Of a stretch of DNA of 56,831 nucleotides, positions 51,455 to 56,831 are shown in pieces; within the stretch, counting starts at the first letter, position 1, and each line of letters begins with the position of its first letter. Origin of the DNA: Desulfolucanica intricata (GTDB taxonomy: Bacteria; Bacillota; Desulfotomaculia; Desulfotomaculales; Desulfofarciminaceae); contig NZ_BCWE01000021.1 in NCBI RefSeq assembly GCF_001592105.1, positions 1-56,831 on the forward strand, written 5' to 3'. The position numbers and the translations under genes were made by a program. The notes below the pieces were generated by a model. That model saw only the letters and a list, made by a program, of their open reading frames with translations, had not been told where the DNA came from and did not search any database.

Positions 51455-53371
51455 CTAATCATCATTCTTAACAATAATAAAAGGGTAGCCATCACTGACT
51501 ACCCCTAACTTTTCTTTTATTTGTTTATTTGCTCGTATTCTTTGTAAATCATAAGCATCTAATATTTCCGGCAATGACTTTTTCAATTGCCTTTCTGCTT
51601 CACTCTTTGTAATTCTTAATTCTTGATCTGAAACTAGATTTTCAATTATATCTTTCTCAATGCAATAATTTTGGCTATCTAAATACCGCATAATAATTTG
51701 AACAATTCTTTTTGTTCTTTCATTGCTCCTATACGTGGTAGTTCTATTAACTATTGCTTTCTGTTGCCTATCATACACTTGCTTATATTGAGGGTAGAGC
51801 CAATCGGCAACTTCCTGTCCTTCTTTTCTAAAAAACATCTCTCTGCTTAACCCTTTTATGGTATAGTTATTTTCCTTCCACGCTTTGCCTTGCTTTTCAA
51901 TCTCAGGAAACAACATATTATTATAACTCGGAATAGAGTAATAATTGACGTGTCTATATTTTTTATTTTTATCATCAGCAGAATTAATACTAATGGCTTG
52001 GCTACGCTTTAATAATTTCTTTGGTACTTCTGAATTATCCACTTTATTTAATAATTTATGATAAGCAAGCAAAGTTGTTTTCTTTGAGATTTCTTTTACA
52101 TTGCCCTCTTTTAAACCCATTAAATTACAGATATGTCTTGTAGAAGCAAAGAATAAAACATTTTCATCATTATCAGTCATTTTTTCAGTAGTAACATTAT
52201 CCTTTGCAATATACAACAACTGTCTTAAATATTTAATATTGCTCTTTATGTTCTTATACGCTTGTGGGCAATTTCTTTCAAATTCTCCAGTATCTATGGC
52301 TCTTAAATTTTGTTCAATTATTTCTTTTTGTTCCTTCTGCCACTCGGTTTCTGCTATCTCTAAATTAAATATCTCCCTAATAAATTTATATGCTTTGGGG
52401 CGGCTTCTGAATTTGCCTAATACTTCAATGACTCCTAAGAGATTATAAGAAACACCACAACTAAAACAATGATAAATCCAATCTCCTTTCTCATTTTGAA
52501 ATATACTAGCACTATTATTTGTATCATCATGGAAGATACATCTTATTGACTTAGGATAACTAAACTCTAATAATTCACCCAAATTAATTTCCTTAAATAT
52601 GTAATCACAAAATTCCTGATTATTATTAAATACCATATGGGGGTGATTTAATTTTTCTTTTAGATATTTTATATCTCTATTTCTTATGGCTTTAATATTG
52701 TAATTATCGTCTTTATCCCTTGTGCTGTCTGGCTTGGGGGTTTTCGTCCCCACAATAATATAAGAATTATTATTTATTTTTATATTATTGTGGGGACATT
52801 TCTCTGAGCCATTGTCTTTATTGGCCTCAGAAGGGGTATTTTCTATTTCAATACCTTTAGACAATTCTATAATTCCATCACTATCCAAAATATTACCAGA
52901 ATCAAATACTATTTCTTTACCAGCATAATAAAATCTATTAATGTTTTTACATTGTTTATCAGAGTATTCAAGGACACCCATTAAATATAATTGTATTTTT
53001 ATAGCAGTATCATAATTATTTATTGGTTTATTTAAAATAAATACTAATCTAAATTTATGATGATCCTCCGTATGAGAAAATGAAGTATAAATAAAATTAG
53101 GGATAATATTTACCTTATTACATTTATCTATCGCCTGTTGAATGGTTAAATTGTTATCAATATCAATCATAAATACTTGTTGTGATTTCCAGGTTTCTTG
53201 TTTACCTCCACAATAAGAGGGTCTAATAGTTTTCCCTTGTAAAATACTTTCTTTAATTTCATCTATAGAATATTCTTTTGCTGTATCCAATGTCATTCTA
53301 TTTGTTATTGCTCCACCATTTGTTGGTTTAGATGAATAGCAAACATTATCAATAATACATTTAATTTTCAT
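51455..53371 (-). CDS. Phage AEP-type primase with zinc finger
   Basis: This 638-residue protein has an N-terminal archaeo-eukaryotic primase-like domain (residues 1-175): metal motif VFMIDIDN near residue 70, SFSHTED with the basic HHKFRLVF, and NINRFYYAGK as the third motif. A CHC2-like zinc finger follows (RCIFHDDTNN...YHCFSCG, about residues 275-315). The rest is helical. Such PrimPol/primases start replication of phages and plasmids. It lies between capsid and packaging genes, an unusual place for a replication gene. Confidence 0.78.
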   Translation of the reverse strand: MKIKCIIDNVCYSSKPTNGGAITNRMTLDTAKEYSIDEIKESILQGKTIRPSYCGGKQETWKSQQVFMIDIDNNLTIQQAIDKCNKVNIIPNFIYTSFSHTEDHHKFRLVFILNKPINNYDTAIKIQLYLMGVLEYSDKQCKNINRFYYAGKEIVFDSGNILDSDGIIELSKGIEIENTPSEANKDNGSEKCPHNNIKINNNSYIIVGTKTPKPDSTRDKDDNYNIKAIRNRDIKYLKEKLNHPHMVFNNNQEFCDYIFKEINLGELLEFSYPKSIRCIFHDDTNNSASIFQNEKGDWIYHCFSCGVSYNLLGVIEVLGKFRSRPKAYKFIREIFNLEIAETEWQKEQKEIIEQNLRAIDTGEFERNCPQAYKNIKSNIKYLRQLLYIAKDNVTTEKMTDNDENVLFFASTRHICNLMGLKEGNVKEISKKTTLLAYHKLLNKVDNSEVPKKLLKRSQAISINSADDKNKKYRHVNYYSIPSYNNMLFPEIEKQGKAWKENNYTIKGLSREMFFRKEGQEVADWLYPQYKQVYDRQQKAIVNRTTTYRSNERTKRIVQIIMRYLDSQNYCIEKDIIENLVSDQELRITKSEAERQLKKSLPEILDAYDLQRIRANKQIKEKLGVVSDGYPFIIVKNDD

Positions 53372-53400
53372 AATTATTTCCTCTCCTTTTTCTTTAGAAA

Positions 53401-53446
53401 TAAAAAAGAGAGGGACTTATTGCTGTCTCACGACATGTGCCCTCTG
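53401..53446 (-). terminator. Probable intrinsic terminator
   Basis: CAGAGGG/CCCTCTC arms around a 24-base loop, then TTTTTTATTTC in the leftward direction, after the DHH-like gene. Confidence 0.6.
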
Positions 53447-53452
53447 GTTAAA

Positions 53453-54283
53453 CTAATCTATTCTAATTGAATAATTGATAAAATCTCGTTTAGTTAATGC
53501 CACGCTATACATTTCTTGCGATATATCATCTTTACCCCAGCGATAATTCCCCTTGGGTAATCTCATAGCATTACTTTCATATTCTTCCTTTTTGTAGAAT
53601 CTATTTTCGGGCAACAAAAAAGGGAGATTAAATATCTCCCTTAGTGCTTCCAAGTCAATATCAGTATGTAAATATCCTTTTTCTAAGCGTATTTTTCCGC
53701 TTAGATTATATTTTCTTATTAAATATGTAAAATCACTTTGTTTATGTGTTTGCAATACCTCATAGAGTTCAGGAAATTCCATATAGTCAATTAAGTATTT
53801 CTTATTTGCTGCTTTAGGAAGGGGATAGCCACAATAATATCCTTTAAAAGTTGAATCTATGCAAAGTAAAATCATTTTTGCTTCTTCACTAGCAGGAAGC
53901 GGAATATCATATAAACTCCAAATCATTAATAAGGTACTACCACAATATTTAGAGAAATAATTCTCCCGGCTGATTCTATCAATAATATTAAAATTGGCTG
54001 ATTCGGGATTATACCAATCATATTCATTCATTAATACCACATGATTATCAAAAGTTTTCCCAACGCATAGGGAAAGGTCAACGCCAATTATTTCATTACT
54101 TTTCGCATTTTCGGTTATACCCATTGCAGAAAAGTTGTAGTTAAAATATTCAGGTTTCCATCCTTTTACTAGTTCCAATAACTGACAACTAAATAAACTA
54201 TCTAAATCATTGCTTAAAATTAAATCATAATATTTCTTGTCATTTACCCATTTTGGAAATTTCTCCTTAATTTCTTTTTTCAT
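53453..54283 (-). CDS. DHH-phosphoesterase-like protein
   Basis: This 276-residue protein has an N-terminal pattern that fits the DHH superfamily: LILSNDLDSLFS (motif I, DxDS), NEIIGVDLSLC (motif II) and FDNHVVL where DHH families have DHH. A helical middle and a C-terminal region follow without a clear DHHA1 domain. DHH enzymes include RecJ-type 5' exonucleases and nucleotide pyrophosphatases. The central His-to-Asn change could alter or weaken metal binding. It is upstream of the primase, which fits DNA processing. Confidence 0.55.
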   Translation of the reverse strand: MKKEIKEKFPKWVNDKKYYDLILSNDLDSLFSCQLLELVKGWKPEYFNYNFSAMGITENAKSNEIIGVDLSLCVGKTFDNHVVLMNEYDWYNPESANFNIIDRISRENYFSKYCGSTLLMIWSLYDIPLPASEEAKMILLCIDSTFKGYYCGYPLPKAANKKYLIDYMEFPELYEVLQTHKQSDFTYLIRKYNLSGKIRLEKGYLHTDIDLEALREIFNLPFLLPENRFYKKEEYESNAMRLPKGNYRWGKDDISQEMYSVALTKRDFINYSIRID

Positions 54284-54336
54284 TCAACATATGTTGTTGT
54301 CTATTGTGAGATGTGAGTATATATTTAACCTTACGG

Positions 54337-54414
54337 TTAGGACATTATTTCACCTCCATTTCTTTCTACATTCCAAGGAGGGTATCCGTTAATACCCTTT
54401 TTGACAACAGACAT
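54337..54414 (-). CDS. Possible 25-residue leader peptide
   Basis: A short ORF (ATG with AAAGGGGTTG five bases upstream) encodes 25 residues, VVKKGINGYPPWNVERNGGE in the middle. It lies between capsid and DHH-like genes and is followed by the small stem TAACC/GGTTA. It is too short to judge. A leader or a packaging accessory peptide are options. Confidence 0.35.
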   Translation of the reverse strand: MSVVKKGINGYPPWNVERNGGEIMS

Positions 54415-54481
54415 TAATTCAACCCCTTTCAATTGTTTTTTAGAATTTAGAGAAGGGGGACGATATTAAACCATCCCCCAA

Positions 54482-54517
54482 TAAAAAAGGACAAGGGAAA
54501 AATCCCTCATCCTAACT
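54482..54517 (-). terminator. Intrinsic terminator after the capsid gene
   Basis: AGGATGAGGGA/TCCCTTGTCCT stem followed leftward by TTTTTTATT, directly after the major capsid gene. Confidence 0.8.
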
Positions 54518-54535
54518 TTGACTGACTTTGACCAA

Positions 54536-55399
54536 TTAGACAGTAGTATCTTCAAAACTGGCTGCTGCTTTAGAATTAAGCAACTTCAAGCCAAATTGAG
54601 TTTCAAGATATATAGATTGCTTACTACCAGATACGGCTTCAGGAATACCATGAAAAGGAATTAATTGTGCCAATTCCAAATAATTAGGATTAACGATAAA
54701 TAATTTCTTATTTAATTTTTCTTCAAGTACAAAGCGGATACGACCATAAGGGGTTACATATACTTCAGTATCGTAACCAAGCATAAAATCACGTTGTAAA
54801 AAGGTTAATGCTTCAAAATCATTTAAAGCAACCTTCATGGAAGCAGGAAGGAAACAAACCATTTCTTCGTTAGTTCCTGCGTCATATAATTTACTTACAG
54901 TTTCTTCAAATTTTTCTTTAGTAAATCCTGCGTTAGAAATTTGATTGTCAATATGAATCTGTGCTAGAATACCAGCGGTAGTATATGTGAGCGTAAGCGG
55001 ATCGAAATTTGCAACACCATTAATTAAAACATCTTCCATTTTCATTTTAATTGCTTTTGTTTTTTTAGCCACTTCATGTGCTAGTAAATCACTAACACCT
55101 TTTGCATTTATGGCCTGGGCAGTATTGCTGACACTTGCTGTCGCGCCTATGAGTTCGCAGTAATTAGTCATAGGAATAAGGGTATCATCAACAACTGCTG
55201 GAGCATCTGCACCTTCTGGCAATGTTACAGCGGCTAATTCGTTTATAGATTCTTCAATCCAATTAAGAACTACATTTTCAGCCCTAACAGTTTTAGACAT
55301 CAGCATAGTAGTAAATGGGGTCAGAATTGGCGTAGTTTGAATCAGCACATCTTTCATATCAATAGATTGACCTGAAACAAATTTGTCACTTGTAAACAT
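54536..55399 (-). CDS. Major capsid protein (SU10/DUF5309-like)
   Basis: This 287-residue protein resembles the DUF5309/SU10 capsid family: LIQTTPILTPFTTMLMSK, VVLNWIEESINELAAVTLPEGAD and NTAQAINAKGVSDLLAHEVAKK, followed by the P-domain-like RFVLEEKLNKKLFIVNP. It should adopt the HK97 fold. The start ATG has AGGAGGAATGTTA upstream. It follows the scaffold gene by 28 bases and ends in a strong terminator, consistent with high expression. No capsid protease gene is next to it. Confidence 0.82.
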   Translation of the reverse strand: MFTSDKFVSGQSIDMKDVLIQTTPILTPFTTMLMSKTVRAENVVLNWIEESINELAAVTLPEGADAPAVVDDTLIPMTNYCELIGATASVSNTAQAINAKGVSDLLAHEVAKKTKAIKMKMEDVLINGVANFDPLTLTYTTAGILAQIHIDNQISNAGFTKEKFEETVSKLYDAGTNEEMVCFLPASMKVALNDFEALTFLQRDFMLGYDTEVYVTPYGRIRFVLEEKLNKKLFIVNPNYLELAQLIPFHGIPEAVSGSKQSIYLETQFGLKLLNSKAAASFEDTTV

Positions 55400-55427
55400 T
55401 TAACATTCCTCCTAAAATTTATTTTTA

Positions 55428-55844
55428 TTACTTGCTAAATAATGCTTTAATCATGCTAACTGTATCGCCTTGCTTTTTTGCATTACTATAAGCATCAGCA
55501 GATTTATGATTATCTGGAACATAAGAATTATTTAATTTCTTAGATTCCAAAATTTTATTTAACTTTTCTGCTTTTTCCTTTAATTCGTCCATGTTCTGGA
55601 CATTAATAAACTCGCTAAATTCTGCAAGCCCATTCTCCTTCAAATATAGATTAACTTCCTTGTCAAACAATTCTTTTTCTTTTGCTTCAAGTGCTTTTTC
55701 CTTGTCTGACTTCTCTAATGGTCTAAATTTTTCTAGTTCTTTAACTTGATTTTGAAGAGGAGTCAATTCTTGCTCAACCCATTTGTTTTTTTCATCAGCA
55801 ATCAAATTATCAATTGCTTGTTTTTGTTCATCTGTCCATTCCAT
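55428..55844 (-). CDS. Phage scaffolding-like protein
   Basis: This 138-residue protein is highly charged and helical (NLIADEKNKWVEQELTPLQ, NQVKELEKFRPLEKSDKEKA, KEKELFDKEVNLYLKENGL). This is the composition of DUF4355/phage GP20-type scaffolds that assist capsid assembly. Its location 28 bases before the capsid gene supports this. The basic C-terminal tail (SNAKKQGDTVSMIKALFSK) is typical of the capsid-binding end of scaffolds. Confidence 0.75.
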   Translation of the reverse strand: MEWTDEQKQAIDNLIADEKNKWVEQELTPLQNQVKELEKFRPLEKSDKEKALEAKEKELFDKEVNLYLKENGLAEFSEFINVQNMDELKEKAEKLNKILESKKLNNSYVPDNHKSADAYSNAKKQGDTVSMIKALFSK

Positions 55845-55859
55845 AAATACTTAACCTCC

Positions 55860-56060
55860 TTAATTAATTTTATTATTTAATATCTCAATTGCTTTAATTA
55901 TTTGTGCATGTTGTTCTTCTGATTTTTCAATTTGAGACATTAATTTTTCCTCTCGTATTTTGGCTTCTCGTCTACTATCGTATAAAAGCCAAACAAATAA
56001 AACAGCAAATATTCCTTGTGATATTATCATTTTCACAATATCAGGACTTAGATTATCCAT
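55860..56060 (-). CDS. BhlA/UviB-family holin-like protein
   Basis: This 66-residue protein has a single N-terminal membrane helix (MIISQGIFAVLFVWLLYDS) followed by a charged helix (RREAKIREEKLMSQIEKSEE). That is the hallmark of BhlA/UviB holin-like and bacteriocin-export proteins. AAAGGAGTGATTAACG precedes the ATG. It lies 15 bases upstream of the scaffold gene, not beside an endolysin, which is unusual for a holin. Confidence 0.82.
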   Translation of the reverse strand: MDNLSPDIVKMIISQGIFAVLFVWLLYDSRREAKIREEKLMSQIEKSEEQHAQIIKAIEILNNKIN

Positions 56061-56079
56061 CGTTAATCACTCCTTTCTT

Positions 56080-56358
56080 TTATAACCAACTCCTTTTAAT
56101 TAATTTTCTTGTGACAATTGGTAAATTATTTACTAAACCTGTAAATTCAAAATATAAATCTCCTTCGCCGGAAGGGATAACATAATCATAAAAATAGACA
56201 CCAACATTAATTTTGTTAGTGTCATTAATATTAATTGTTTCTATTTCTTGTTGTGTATCATCATAAATTTTTAATGTTATATTTGTAGGGTCTACTGCTG
56301 TGCCATCGAAAGTTTTGAAGAATACTTTCAAACGTACAGTATCACCAATCAAGACCAC
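56080..56358 (-). CDS. Small beta-rich phage protein
   Basis: This 92-residue protein is predicted beta-sandwich (DTVRLKVFFKTFDGTAVDPTN, ITLKIYDDTQQEIETIN, VYFYDYVIPSGEGDLYFEF). It resembles the Ig-like/BppU-type domains of Firmicutes phage baseplate or head decoration proteins. The GTG start overlaps the TAG stop of the upstream gene by one base, and GGAGG lies ten bases before. It is probably a virion component. Confidence 0.6.
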   Translation of the reverse strand: MVLIGDTVRLKVFFKTFDGTAVDPTNITLKIYDDTQQEIETININDTNKINVGVYFYDYVIPSGEGDLYFEFTGLVNNLPIVTRKLIKRSWL

Positions 56359-56831
56359 TAAACCATCACCTCCAAATGAGAAGGATTCTCAATAATTGAA
56401 GAATTACTTAAATTTTCTATTGTTGAAGAATTGCTTAAATTTTGTTCATACCATGAATTGGCATAAACGAAAGGAGAAATAATACCAGGTAGTATTACTT
56501 TTGAATCAATAAATTTCATATATGATATTGGTTGTCGGATACCTACAACTTGTCTATTTACATTAGATTCTATTGGTTTCATATATGATAAAACATTTAT
56601 TATACGATTGATTTTATTATCAAATAAGACATTGCCAAATATTGGCTTCAAATATGAGTTTAGATTAATAGATTTACTTTTCTGTGTTTCCACCTGTATA
56701 GACGAGTAAATATCATTAAGGTATGATAAGACCTGTCTTTCTTCAATTGTTCCAGGTGGAGCAGAAGAAGCAAATACTTGCAAAGTTGGATAATCTATAC
56801 CTTCATTAATTAACCATATGTAAGTAAAATT
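56358..56831 (-). CDS. Phage protein with repeated SYxK motif, cut by the window edge
   Basis: The reading frame is open to the window edge (reading TYIWLINEGIDYPTLQVFAS), so only the C-terminal part of a longer protein is visible. Three imperfect repeats of about 20-23 residues are present: NSYLKPIFGNV, LSYMKPIESNV and ISYMKFIDSKV. The C-terminus holds two NLSNSS-type units. The W-x-I-N-x-G-x-x-YPxL phrase at the start is common in adhesin-like repeats of Firmicutes. It overlaps the next gene by one base. Probably a tail or surface protein. Confidence 0.6.
   Translation of the reverse strand, partial: NFTYIWLINEGIDYPTLQVFASSAPPGTIEERQVLSYLNDIYSSIQVETQKSKSINLNSYLKPIFGNVLFDNKINRIINVLSYMKPIESNVNRQVVGIRQPISYMKFIDSKVILPGIISPFVYANSWYEQNLSNSSTIENLSNSSIIENPSHLEVMV

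Larger units (their letters stand above)
43742..56831. mobile_element. Prophage or phage-like element beside tRNA-Val, incomplete at the right edge
   Basis: From the tRNA-Val 3' end to the window edge every recognisable gene is phage-type: tyrosine recombinase, BIG2-type protein, connector, portal, TerL, TerS, primase, DHH-like, major capsid, scaffold and BhlA-like holin. GC content drops to about 30 percent. All but the first two genes read leftward. The right attachment site is outside the window. No repressor or lysis enzyme is visible here, so I cannot say whether the element is complete. Confidence 0.88.

Overview
The window is a low-GC, endospore-forming Firmicutes chromosome. Sporulation markers include an alpha/beta-type SASP, SpoVS, YtaF, a YhcN/YlaJ lipoprotein, DacF and a PdaB-like deacetylase. 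With the polA-mutM-ytaF-coaE-SLT cluster, S-layer (SLH) proteins and the absence of any respiratory genes, this suggests an anaerobic Clostridia lineage, perhaps Peptococcaceae-like (inference). Two mobile elements are inserted in it.

1-18176 is ordinary chromosome: LysM protein, topoisomerase III, oligoendopeptidase F, a PncA-like hydrolase, a MoaD/ThiS-like protein, a TudS/DUF523 protein, a YgjP-type metallohydrolase, a TrmR-like methyltransferase, a SASP, a class A penicillin-binding protein, YjbQ, a HAD phosphatase, a DUF2892 membrane protein and two SLH proteins.

18177-30052 is an integrated element of about 11.8 kb. It is bounded by a 51-bp direct repeat of the 3' half of tRNA-Leu(GAG), and the intact tRNA is at the right end. 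It encodes a tyrosine recombinase, a probable replication initiator with in-frame iterons, HTH regulators, a sigma-region-4-like protein, a lipoprotein plus a second exported protein, a BRO-N protein, a mini bS21-like protein and several unknowns. It has no relaxase, capsid or terminase gene. A 2.3-kb non-coding block is full of repeats and palindromes. By eye the whole element has no GATC and no GCGC, although both tetramers occur in the chromosome beside it. I read it as an undescribed integrative plasmid-like replicon.

30053-43741 is chromosome again: lytic transglycosylase, coaE, ytaF, mutM (apparently with an ATA start), polA, a CtpA-type protease, a SEC-C protein, DedA, PAP2, a sporulation lipoprotein, a polysaccharide deacetylase, dacF, spoVS and tRNA-Val(GAC).

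43742-56831 is the left part of a prophage or phage-like element beside tRNA-Val; it runs off the right edge. Its integrase is related to that of the first element. All other recognisable phage genes read leftward in an unusual order: unknowns, BhlA/UviB-like holin, scaffold, capsid, DHH-like protein, primase, TerS, TerL, portal, a 1.2-kb AT-rich non-coding block with repeats, then two connector-type proteins.
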